From: Rostratula benghalensis
Lineage: Eukaryota; Chordata; Aves; Charadriiformes; Rostratulidae
Direction: 5' to 3'
Assembly (NCBI GenBank): GCA_013399305.1
Contig: VXAI01000019.1
Coordinates: 1,083,034-1,147,033, forward strand
Length of the DNA: 64,000 nucleotides
The notes under the pieces are model-generated. The model saw nothing but the letters and a program-made list of their open reading frames with translations. It was not told where the DNA came from and did not search any database. Positions 12,605 to 23,815 of the stretch are shown here, piece by piece (position 1 is the stretch's first letter; every line of letters begins with the position of its first letter). Position numbers and translations under genes: made by a program.

Positions 12605-14463
12605 AACAAAACGTAAATCAAATCATAAACCAATTTGTCATCAAACAAATCTTAGTACAACCCTCAAAAAGTAGAAGACGGATCACCAAAGGAGATTTTA
12701 CAATACAGGAGGAAGAAAAAACCCTGTCCTGTAGTATCCTCTCTGCCTGTCTTCAGCCATTTTTCATAGGTTGTCAAAATTCTGGTTTTGGATAAGAAGG
12801 CAGTTATATTTTGGAAAGTAAAACAGCAGTGATTTTATCTTACAGCTTCTGAAGATACTGGATACAAAATGAATCTGTTGCTCCCTGTATAATCAACACA
12901 TGTAAGGGGAATTATTAATTTCTTGGTGACCATTTTGGGCCTATTATAGAAAGAGTATTAAAAAACCAAGAAATCTCTCTAATCTCTAATTTTATGGTTC
13001 GACTCAATAATTTTGAGGGTCTTTCACAACATAAATGATCTGTGGCACATTCCTTATTGACTTTGATTCTCCTAAATTTCACTTAGCTTCTAGTTCTGCT
13101 GCTATAAAGATTTTGAACTACTGTACACCAAACAACAGCCATCTGAGCAATCACTGAGCCGGGATGATGTTTTGCTATCGAAGATATATTTTCAAAAAGA
13201 AAATTGATCCAGATGTAATGCAGATCTAGCCCACTTCCAGAAACCAGTACCAATGCTACAGTATCATCAGTTTTTACATCTATCTGTCCTACCAGTTATT
13301 ACTTTGTATTTTCACTATACAGCTCAGGTTCAGGTGTCTCCTTGATTAATTGTTTATATAAAATATACACATTCCCATATAAGACAAGCTCTTCCTACAA
13401 AAATTACAGATATGACCCTAAAAATCAGGCACTCCAGTATTATATCATTATCACAGTTTATCAGATAATTCAACATAAAATTTTCCAAAATTTCATAAAA
13501 TAATCTCATTTCTTATATCTTTCCTCGCTGCTATTCTTTGTAAAATAATGAACCAGTACATTTACATATCAAGAGCTTCAAAGAATGCATTTCTAAGATA
13601 AATCAAACACTTGACTTTTTGACTGCTATTCACATATCAGAAACCTGATAATTTAAGTCCAAGCATTTAGAAACTCATAAATCTAAACAAAAACAATACT
13701 TATGCCAAACATTTTAGAAGCTTTAAAATGTATGTATTTTGAACTTAAAGTTTACTACATAAAGCCCTTCTTTTATTTTATGGTAAACAATCCATAAAGA
13801 CTCCTGACCTAGTTTTGGTTTGCTTTTTTTTTAATTCACCAGGATCATAAATTAACATTTTGCTGAATAGGTGAACATGAATTTGTGACCAAACTGTCTG
13901 CATGGGAGATTGGGAATTCAGATGTCACAGGTTTACACCCAAACTCAAAATAAAACCTAACCCTACCCTAATGTAATAAATAGAATTTAGAATACCAGTT
14001 TTGAAATTGTCTTTTCAGATTTAGTCTAATCCAAGAACCTTTAATTAAACTTGATGTTTACAATACTTAGCTCTCCACTCCAGAGCTCATCACAGAAGTA
14101 GAAAAGTGCAGTGATCCTAAGGACACATGCTGTTTCATAAGTCATATTTAATGAATTCTTTAACTGCAGAGAGAATGCTTATGTGGTGAACCTTGAACTA
14201 CAATAGCATCTTTTAAAGTAATGGTAAATAGTATAGTTTTAAGATCAGAAAAGATGGACTTTACCCTAGCCATGGCAACCCCCAAAGGAAGTTTATCTTA
14301 CACAATAATAAAGCCAACATTAACAGAAGATGACCTCACATATGGGTCCTTAGAAAACATAAGAACTCAATTAGCACTTAACTCATTGCCCAAGAAGCAG
14401 GACTTGATTCTATTTATTTATTTTGCAAAATTACAAATTTACATTCTTCATATATCTACTCAC
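12605..14463. other. Unique AT-rich DNA, no gene seen
   Basis: About 1.9 kb of AT-rich sequence between two CR1 ends. A short CCTAACCCTACCCTAA string at about 13956 recalls a telomere unit but covers only about two units and is not an array. No exon or RNA gene was seen. Confidence 0.5.
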
Positions 14464-14515
14464 CAAATCACAGAATATCAAGGATTGGAAGGGACCTTGA
14501 AAGATCACCTGTTCC
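14464..14515 (-). mobile_element. Very short CR1 3' end fragment (minus strand)
   Basis: The words CAAATCACAGAATATCAAGG, then ATTGGAAGGGACCTTGAAAG and ATCACCT, are the reverse complement of a CR1 3' terminus. Only about 50 bases remain, so it is either severely 5'-truncated or decayed on its inner side. The family is recognisable but the subfamily is not. Confidence 0.75.
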
Positions 14516-17500
14516 CCTGACTTTAGGTTACCGTTCTTTCTTTCAGATTAAGAAAAGGCAGCTATGTGAGATAAACACATTAGCATTACTAATTACTTAA
14601 AATTTCCCCCCTTTTTTAATTGTATTTATAGTCATTGCAGATGAATGGCACATTTCACCTACTGTGTAAAGTACCTGTGCTTCACCATCAACAAAAGAAT
14701 TAGAGAGTTTGGACAAAGAAGATCCAGGGAAAGATGCATCACTTGCTTCTGGTAATGAGCATGCATGTCACTTGAAAAGATTGCAGGGTACAGGCTATTT
14801 CAAATACAGCATCAGGTCAGTTACAAGACACGACCAAAGTGGCTGATGGTAAAAAAAATCAATTTTCTGAAAGCATATCTGTTTTGTGCATGTTCTAACT
14901 TTACAGAGATCAGCACATCAAAACATATTTATAGTATTCTGTAACATTTATAAGAGAGGAGAAAAAAGATGTGTAAGAAACTGATTACACGCACTTAAGA
15001 CCCCACTTTTTTTTTTTCTATGTTGGCCTTTTCATTTCCCTATACATAGGGAATTCTCTCAATAAGTTTAAGTATTTGAAAAGAACACAAATGTGAAAAA
15101 TATGCAGATTGCATTAAAAAACCAGACAGATTGCTAATAAGAATTATAATATTTTTTAATAGGACTCTAAAAAGGATAAAGATTTCACAGACTGATTCTA
15201 AGATACTAGGATAATAGCGATCATGTACACATTACTTGAATTAAGGCAATTTTCAGTGAGAAAAAAAGCTAACAATGATTATATCACAAAAAAAAATGTA
15301 AAGTGCTGTCAAGTCAAAGAGACAAGTGACTTGGAAAAGAGAACAGTTCTAATTTCTTCTTAACTTTTAGTCATAGGCATCTCAGATAACATTTGCACTC
15401 AAAGCATATGCAGCTTTTTTTGGTGGAAAGGGGTTTTACGTATACAGCAACGATTTGAAGTGTTTCACTCTCACAGTTCAGTCATCAGTGCAAGTTTGAT
15501 AAATTAAGAATCACGAAAATTGTCAAAATATATTATATTTAAACCAGTTTGCACCCCAACTGATGGATGTTTTATCCATGTCCAATGACATTTGAAGTTG
15601 GCTGATACCTGCAAGCCATTTTAAGTTTGTAAATGTATTTATAAATCACTTTAATTTTCCAGCAACCAGGGTATCATGTTTAAAGCTGTGGCATGAACCC
15701 AGGAAAAGCAAATCAGATGTATTATTTGAGCCACACTTTTTGAGATTCAGTACTAATTATTAACATCTCATGGCCATACTAATTTTTATTTCCAATACTT
15801 TTTCCCTGTTCTTCCATGGTGGGTTTCCTACTAAAATTTAATTCTGTTACTCATTCAGAAAAAAAAAAAAAAAAAAAAGGAAAAAAAGAAAATTCACATC
15901 TCAAAGACAATTGATTTACATTTATGTTCCCACTCTGAATTTCATGCTGTAAAGTAGTCATTTCATTCAAATCATGCTTGTAATTTCGGAGTGGCCTTTT
16001 GTTTATAAATTGCCCAGAATTAGTCCAATGTATGCATTAGCTCTTGGAATTTTCCTAATCCTACACTAAAATAAGTTTCATATTATATCACAGATTTGTC
16101 ATACAAAATTGTTGGGAAATAGCTAAAAGAAAAGACGTTGCAGGGAAGTCACATTATACAGGGCAATGGATCAGAAGTTATCGATAAATACGGTATTTTT
16201 GAATAGTGTGTTGTTTCTGAAGCATATCTGACTATTCCAATTTCCCTTCTTTTGAAATTATTTGTTCTATCCTAAGCAGGAATGATCCTAATTTATTCTG
16301 ACAAGTACATCTTCCTGCTTTCCCTCTAGCACCCAGAGTCTAACACGTACCTAATATTTCAAAATGGGTTTAAGAATTTACATTTCATCAGAAGAGCATC
16401 GAAGTAGTACAATCTAGTCATGGAAAAATGTTCCCTCCAACCAGAGAATAATGTGAATCAAAACAAGAGAAAAAAGATTTAGCAAAGTAGGAATCTGCAA
16501 GCGCTCACAAATTTAAGACAATACTGCAAGCATAAGTGTGCATGAACACAAATGCATACAAAATCTTATGCAATATTCCACTTTTCCTGGAAGCATTCCC
16601 TTTGTTAACTTTATGGTCACTTTTAAGTTCCCTTCTTTAGTCTTTCCGCTTATGATCCCATTAATCTTCACAAAAGCTACCAAATCAATTGCTGATTTTC
16701 TCTGAGCATGAACTGGTAAAAGATTGGCACAACTTTTAGTGCAAATGTTCTATGAATATTTATTGTAAAACTCAATTTTGTTATGGTAAGGTAATGCCTT
16801 TATTTCATTTACTTAAAAATTAAGTACAAAAATATATTAGAATTTTGTTTCCTGGACCTTAGAAGACAATTTTTAACAGTTTTGATATAGAAACTCTAAA
16901 CACTGAAATGAAAACACAACATGGCATTTAAGACTTTGGTTGAATTTACACATAGAAAATCTCTCATATTTGAATTATTTGAAAAAATACATAAAACTCA
17001 AGATTTCAGCTGAACTGAAGACTCCTGAGCAAAACAAATGAAATAAGAAAAACCACAGGGAAAATATTCTCATAGGGAAAATAATGTCTTTAGCCTGGAA
17101 GATTAGGCTAATTTCTAATTAGAAGCAGTACATTCCAAAATTCCTAGTTTTCTTGGATAGCAGGAATTGCTAAGTGGCACGTTCTGAACTACTTAGGAAA
17201 TCCTCCTATAATGCTTATTAATGGTTTCCACTCCTTTACTAAGAATACATGCAGATCAAAAATCTGCATTTCTTCACACGTATGCTGCAAAGCACCTGAG
17301 TATGTTTTAAAATCAGTTCATCAAATACCATTAATGGTACTAAATAGGACAGTGAAAGTGACCTTGGTGGTGTAGAATTCCCGTTACTGTAAAACCATGA
17401 AAATGCAAATGTAAATTAAAAAAAAAAAAAAAAGGCTTAGTAATTTACTAAGAGAATAAAGTTTTCATTACCTGTTATTCAGTAGCAGATTGGATCGGTG

Positions 17501-19897
17501 CTAGTCAAAGCTGGTAACAACACATCGTTAGAAGATAATTTAGAAGAGAATCAAAGCAAATGAAATTAAAATTGGAAACAACATAACAGTCTTGTGTAAC
17601 AGATCAGAAATTATACAAGAGTGAGAAAGAGAATATCTACATAGAAATTGACTCAGTTTCTATTCTTCCAACAGGTAATAAATACTTTTAAAGACATTAG
17701 CCTTCCAGAAATCAGTCTCAGATGATCCACTACTTCTGTTTCACTGCAGGCAGAGTTTCCTTTGGGAAATCTTCTCAGGAACGGTGCTCACAAGTCTTTT
17801 GTGCTATCTTTTTGTAAAACATGGTATGTCATAGTCTACTGGTGTCTATTCTAATTGGCAGGTGGTGCTACAGTAGTAGTGCTAAATCATTAAAAATGGA
17901 TTAATATTTTTTTTTCTAGCTTATTTGGAGGCAAGGGAAGGACCTTAGATTTGGTACAGTCCTGAGTAGACATACTATTCCTCAGCTGCAGTGACCACAG
18001 TCAGCCCTTCCCTTGTGATGCACATAAACACAACTCCCTTCACTTTCCACTCTCTCCTCTAAGATTACAGCTCAATCTTCTTTGGTATCTCCAACTACCA
18101 ATTGCTGCATAAACCCTGTTTAAAATTGCCTTACAATATTTTAATTAGCAATTTACCATTTCAAACCGAAAGAAAGTTGCATATTTAACAACCACAACAG
18201 AAATTTTCACTAGAATGCAAGTAAAGGCAGATCAATAAATCACTGAGACACACATTTGGAAGAAAGAGAAGGGAAAAAAGAAAATGAAAAAAAAAAAAAA
18301 AATGCTGTAAAAGGCTTTCATTTTACATATGTGTTTCCTTTTTCCTTCAGCCCAATATAGAGATACAAAGTCCTAGCAGAAGAGATTTGTCTTTTGGTAA
18401 GTTAAAGATGAACCAGTCTGTTACGGATACACACTTCATTTGCACTGTTTTAATAGTAATCTCAGATAATTTGTCTGCCAATCACTCTGCAACTGGACTA
18501 GACTATAGATAAATGTAAAATAGTGTTCTCACTGTGCACCGAATACCTCAGATCAAAACAAACTGCACGACTATTTTAGTTCTGCTTCTTGAGTAACCTT
18601 ATATTTTGGGCTACCGTAACCTGGCTTCTCTTTATACATGAACTGACTCAAAAAAAGCCATATGCACACCTAGCAGCAGTGCACTGTAATGCAGTCAGTT
18701 TTCTTCCTTACTTCCATCTCTAAATATACATCTTGAAACAGTCACCTCATTGACCCTTTTCAGTTCCGTTTTTTCCTTGCAGAGATGGGCTACCTTTCTT
18801 CAAGGTGTGTTATTCTGCAGAGAAAACAGCATCTGATTTGTGTGGTTTATCAGCATTACGCAGAAAAAGACCTCCAACTTACAGTCCGTCTAAATGAAAT
18901 GTGCCTTTTACTCAACAGAAAGCATTACTACATCCATTGACAGTCATGCCAGATTAAACAAAATATAAAAAGCAGCTTTCAGATAAAAGAGGTTTCATGC
19001 CATCTGCCATTGTTTCAGTTGGGAAAAAGAGGCCTTCATAAAGCATCAGATCTCCTGAATTTTCTACACCACCTCTTCAGAGATCAGCCCCTATGTGATA
19101 CCACTGAAGTCACAAATGAAGAATCATTTTACTCTCTTTAGTGTTGGTAAAGAGCAATAGCCACACCAACAGTTTCACTCACGAGCTAAAGTAGGATTAA
19201 TTGTCACTTAATCTCACGCCACAAGTCAAGTCTTTTATGATTCAAGAGTTTTTGCATCCATTCTTATATTACTGCAGACACTCAACCAGACACAGGTACC
19301 TTATTTACTCCTTGGTGCAGAACAAAAAGCTATTTTGCACATCATCACAACATTGACGAGATGAAAATTTGAATTGGAATTTAGCTTCTTTCTTGCTTCA
19401 TGTATTAGTCTTTTGAGATTATCAGGATGTAAAAGATTATAATAGGATTTGGTAAAGCCTGGCACTCAACTCCATTATGTTCTCAAACAATGAATGCTCC
19501 CTGATAAGCGCCCAGATGTAGATCAGCTTCTCAATATATAGACAGACAGCAATAAAGGGAGAGTGGCTCCACCATGAAAAAAATAAAACAAACCTATACT
19601 GAAAAGATCCAACATTGCATTTTTCTGATTTTTCTGTGCCAAATGTACTTGGGACTACCAATCTTTAATTCATCTGGAAAAGACTGATCTCGCTAGTAAT
19701 GCAGCTGCAGCATTCTTTAAGGCAAAGGCTGTATTTTGACACGTGTCTTTCCACTGATTGATGGATCAGTAAATAGCAGCACACAAATTTACAGAAACAT
19801 TTCTTACAGTATCCCAGATCCTGTTCAGGATTGTAACAGGAGGAATAGGGAGGGATAGGGGAGATGCACACAACCTGAAAAAAACGTGTTTGTGTGT
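14516..19897. other. Unique AT-rich DNA, no gene seen
   Basis: About 5.4 kb with no recognised gene or interspersed repeat. It contains pure A runs at 15859-15878 (20 bases), 17418-17433 (16) and around 18288-18302. The stretch 15510-15800 contains several TAAT-core words and little low-complexity sequence, so it is a candidate conserved non-coding segment. This is a guess from texture only. Confidence 0.5.
15859..15878 (+). repeat. Poly-A run, 20 bases
   Basis: Twenty A followed by GG and further A-rich sequence. No upstream retrotransposon or gene copy was recognised, so this is more likely a simple homopolymer than the tail of a retrocopy. Confidence 0.85.
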
Positions 19898-19902
19898 GTA
19901 CA

Positions 19903-20621
19903 TGTCCTGGTTTGAGGTAAACCAAACCAATTTTCTGTTCAGTAATTTTAGTTTTTTAGCTGAGCTTCTTCTAACTAAACAAACACTGAAATTAACAGCA
20001 CGTTGTTCAGAAACTGTTCCCTCTCACAGTCATCAGACCTGGTTATACCAAGGAATGGTGCAGAGAGGCCCCTGCTTATATTTATTGCTAGAACAACCAA
20101 AGTCAGGGAATTTTGCTATTTGCCCCATTGGAGGGTTGGAAGCGGAAAAGCTTCGAGGGGTCACACCTGTGGGGAGGAATGGACAGGACAGGTGACCCAA
20201 ACCTGACCAGCTGGGGTGTTCCATCCCATCCACATCCTNNNNNNNNNNNNNNNNNNNNNNNNNNNNNNNNNNNNNNNNNNNNNNNNNNNNNNNNNNNNNN
20301 NNNNNNNNNNNNNNNNNNNNNNNNNNNNNNNNNNNNNNNNNNNNNNNNNNNNNNNNNNNNNNNNNNNNNNNNNNNNNNNNNNNNNNNNNNNNNNNNNNNN
20401 NNNNNNNNNNNNNNNNNNNNNNNNNNNNNNNNNNNNNNNNNNNNNNNNNNNNNNNNNNNNNNNNNNNNNNNNNNNNNNNNNNNNNNNNTTATACTTTCAT
20501 TAAAGTAGTTTAGTTTTTTCTAAACTCCTAAATCTCTTTAATCCCTTTCCTCTTCTTTCTTTCTCTTAGGAGGGGAGGGAGAGGTCATCACCTGTCTTTC
20601 TGATTGGTCAAAACCACGACA
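19903..20621 (+). mobile_element. LTR of an avian ERVL-type endogenous retrovirus, interrupted by an assembly gap
   Basis: The element starts TGTCCTGGTTTGAGG and ends ACCACGACA, again TG...CA. The 5 bases before it (19898-19902) and after it (20622-20626) are both GTACA, a perfect 5-bp target-site duplication that fixes both edges. The left part resembles avian LTR U3 sequence, with GGACAGGTGACCCAAACCTG then GGGGTGTTCCATCCCATCC before the gap. The right part is pyrimidine-rich and then contains TGATTGGTCAAAACCACGAC. A 250-N gap at 20239-20488 hides the probable promoter and polyadenylation region. If the gap size is right it is a solo LTR of about 720 bp. It differs from the copy at 1332-1645, so it belongs to a related but distinct subfamily. 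The family name is not assigned. Confidence 0.87.
20239..20488. other. Assembly gap, 250 N
   Basis: A run of 250 undetermined bases inside the LTR at 19903-20621. Open frames that seem to cross it are artefacts of reading N as residues. Confidence 1.
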
Positions 20622-20626
20622 GTACA

Positions 20627-22444
20627 TTTTTGATGGAAAATAAGCCTGTATGCCCTACTGACAGTCCATCACTGGAATTTTGTAGGACTACGGCCTCCTA
20701 ATTAAGTTTTCCAATTCCTGAAGGAACCTCAGAGGAAAGCCTGAAAAATAATGATTGCATCGTAAGTTTGATACATATTTGCACTGTCATTATTGAAGTC
20801 ATGCCACACTCTAGAGTCCTTCCTACTGATTAGTGACATCCAAAAAAGCTCAGGTTAAATGCTACTCATATCTGACTTGCTTTTTTTAATCTACAACATG
20901 CACCTTTTGCTAACAGTCTCTGCCTAATCTAATCAACTTTTTTAAATGTGTATTTTAATTAGAAGATAATTAAACAGCAAAGCTGGGAACTTCAAAGATG
21001 CACGGAAAGATCATTTTCTTAATGATAAGAAGATTCTCAGCTGGCTGAAAGGACTGGGAATACCAAGTTAAGGCAAAACGAATGCTGCTTGATAACAAGC
21101 TGCACATCACTGCCCTCAACCCAAGAAATGAAAATGTACATTTTTTACATCTTAAATAATGAAGCCGCAAATTAAAGTCATCTTTGCAAGATCTTTTTTT
21201 CCACTACTGTTTTTATTTGAACTCATTACCATAATCAGGATATTTTCAAATTTTTTAAAGACTTTTGTTTCTCTGTATCCCAAATTACTCATATGCACTA
21301 GAGACAAGCTTGTCAAATAACCCAAACCTGTCATCTAAAATGAGGAACCAACTACCTGTATTCCATAAAGTGAGTTTTATGGAGCGATGTTGCATTTTAT
21401 AAGGACAATTATATCAAGGATTAATGATGAACTCGCTTCTGTTTACATATATATATGTAGAAAAAATAATTCTAAATTTATTTTGGATCACTGTATTTAT
21501 TTTCCCAATTTGTGTGCATTAAACAGGGAAGAACCTATATAAAATGTCCATGCAGATGACACACAAGATAATCACTATGAGACAGTTATGTCTTTTGAGG
21601 CCAAATGCATATAGGAGAACATAATGCAGAAACGTGCATGAATAAAGTAATATCCTTTAAATATTTCAGATCATAATGAATAAGGAATAGTCCTTTTACC
21701 ATGTTAAAGTGACAAAAGTAAAACTGGAGAAATCAGAACCAACATCAGGCAGGAAAGGAAAGGAGTGCTAGGAACACATTCATTTTGACCTCACTGAATA
21801 ATTGATGCCCATTGGCTTACACTTGGAGCTTGATACTCCATGACTGAAACAGCAACAACGATACCTGCTCTTTTATCAGTCGTTCTTGTTTCCTCACTAT
21901 CCTTTTCTATATAAAACATTTAAGAACAGCTTTGGGTTTGGAAATTTAATAATTTTTTTTAGAATTCTAAGTGTTACCTGAATGCTGTTATCTATTCTAC
22001 TGTCATAGCACTATGAAATCCCAGTCAGAGTACAAGGGCTGGGTGCAGTAGGTGTAGAAGGAACAAGGTAAACACAGGTTCAAATGCAGTTTCTCTGTGC
22101 AAGCATACACGAAGCAAAGGACTTCAGACAGAACCTTGGGGAAATGAGTTCCCAAGTAAAGTATTTCTGTGCTTTTATTCAGACACCATGCCCCTAGTCG
22201 ATAAACTCCTGCCATCCTGAAGAAAACCCAGATTCTGTATTCTTTGTTAGTCGCTCTTGTTGACAGATATTTTGCGGCTATTTTAATTTGGCATCCTTAC
22301 TTGCCATTCTGAATGGATCTGGAGTGAAATATATTGCAGTAGGCTTTGGTGAAAACCAAACCTATGTTTTTATATTTTAATCAGAAAAGGCTGAACCCCA
22401 GCTGTTGGGTAAATATATTCAGATTTATCTTCCGTCATGTTCTG
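20627..22444. other. Unique AT-rich DNA, no gene seen
   Basis: About 1.8 kb after the LTR. It holds no recognised gene or repeat apart from a short TATATATA word near 21450. Frames are short and without domains. Confidence 0.5.
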
Positions 22445-22532
22445 GGCCAAATTTCATCTCTAATGTAAGCAGGCAACAGTCCAGCCCTCCACTACACTTG
22501 CAACTCATCAGAACAGAGGATGAAATTTGGCC
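22445..22532. repeat. Inverted repeat with 14-bp perfect arms, possible old palindromic element
   Basis: GGCCAAATTTCATC at 22445-22458 is exactly the reverse complement of GATGAAATTTGGCC at 22519-22532. The arms are separated by 60 bases. Arms of this kind resemble old palindromic, MITE-like amniote repeats whose ends read 'ggccaaat'; that comparison is from memory and the element is not assigned to a family. It could also be a chance hairpin or the remains of a conserved structured element. Confidence 0.5.
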
Positions 22533-23715
22533 TTCAGAGTTCACTTCCAAGCCCATTAGCAGTCCATATTTTCATTACAGCCACTAAAAGAAATTACAAT
22601 TTACAATGGAAGCCAATGAAGACAGAAGTGCTGACAGGTTTCTTAGCACATTCTGATTTCTGATTAGGAAATCTGCTCCATGTATAAATATCAGCCTCTC
22701 CAAAAAAAACCTTAAACAAAAACCTATAAATAAGGTCTTCCACTGTCTATTATAAGCACTATGGTGTCTCTAATAAGTTTTATGAATGGTTATATGTGAA
22801 TAGTTGGCACCACAAGTCCCTATTTCGTCACTCAGAGACTAACAGAGTTCAAGGTAGTAAGACAATTCCCTTCTTTATAAGACAAACAGGATCACTTTGG
22901 TTTTATACATTCCTCTAAAAGAAATAAGCATTATTATTACCTCACCTGACTCCCCAGTATTTACACCATACATGTATCCTACCACCCGAATTTGCCCACA
23001 TGAATAAGTATGAGGTTAAACAAGCCTCTGCCCTTCCAGCAAACTGCAGCTGGGTAGTGGAGGGGACATCCCAACTGCTGGCTCATTGGCATCCCTTGAG
23101 AGTATGCCATTGGGATAAAAGAGAAGGTAACCTGCATCTTTTCCAGCAACTGTCCCTTTTGTTTGTCCTATTGTTGTAAAATAGTAACCTGTGAATTGCC
23201 AAAACACATCTACTTACGTAGCTATTGGTACAAGGTTTCCTTCAAAATTATGTTTGTGCTTCCTCATAAACAAACTTCATCCAAGCACACAAGGTTTTCT
23301 TGAGTCATCTATTTGAAAAAAAAAGGACCACAGAACCTCCTCATTTTATTGTGACGCACTTACAGGATCATGCATGACAAATGAAAGGCTTGTTTATTGC
23401 AGTTGTTTTTTTTTCTTTTTTTTTTTTTTTCTCTTTCCACTTGCTATAAATTCATGGCTTGGATCACATTGTACAGAGCTGGGTGTTCTTTCCTAGTGCT
23501 TTTGTTCAGGATAAACAGAACAACCTAGAATGCACGATGCCATTAACAATGCATCAGAATGAAACTTCCAAGCACAGAATGAAAAACATCATGACCAGAC
23601 CAAATGAGAAGTAAAACACGTAGGTTAAATTACTTCACTAAGATCATTAAGACTATTTAAGTAATTTTATGAAAAATATCCCCACCAAGATCGTATTTAT
23701 GACCTACAATAACAA
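22533..23715. other. Unique DNA, no gene seen
   Basis: About 1.2 kb without a recognised gene. The main landmark is a T-rich tract at 23406-23430: nine T, a C, then fifteen T. It is not linked to any recognised exon or retrocopy. Confidence 0.5.
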
Positions 23716-23815
23716 CAGCGTTGACTCTATCTCTAGGAAGCCTGTTCCAGTGTTTGACCCCACACACTCAGTAAAGAAAGGCTTCTTAATGGCCAGTTTA
23801 AACCTCCCTGAGACC
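23716..23815 (-). mobile_element. Old CR1 fragment (minus strand)
   Basis: Words such as 'AAGCCTGTTCCAGTGTTTGA', 'CACTCAGTAAAGAAAGGCTT' and 'CTTAATGGCCAGTTTAAACC' match, with many changes, the reverse complement of the CR1 3'-UTR region. That region normally reads 'ctgttccagtgtc' followed by 'gtaaagaatttcttcctaat' and 'tctaaatctccc'. The terminal tail is absent and the left edge is uncertain. It is a degraded and probably old copy. Confidence 0.75.

Noticed and set aside
13950..13975. CCTAACCCTACCCTAA, resembling telomeric repeats
   Set aside because: Only about two imperfect units. Expected occasionally by chance; not an interstitial telomere array.
20113..20508. 131-codon plus-strand frame across the gap near 20.3 kb
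   Set aside because: Mostly undetermined bases read as residues, inside an LTR. An artefact.
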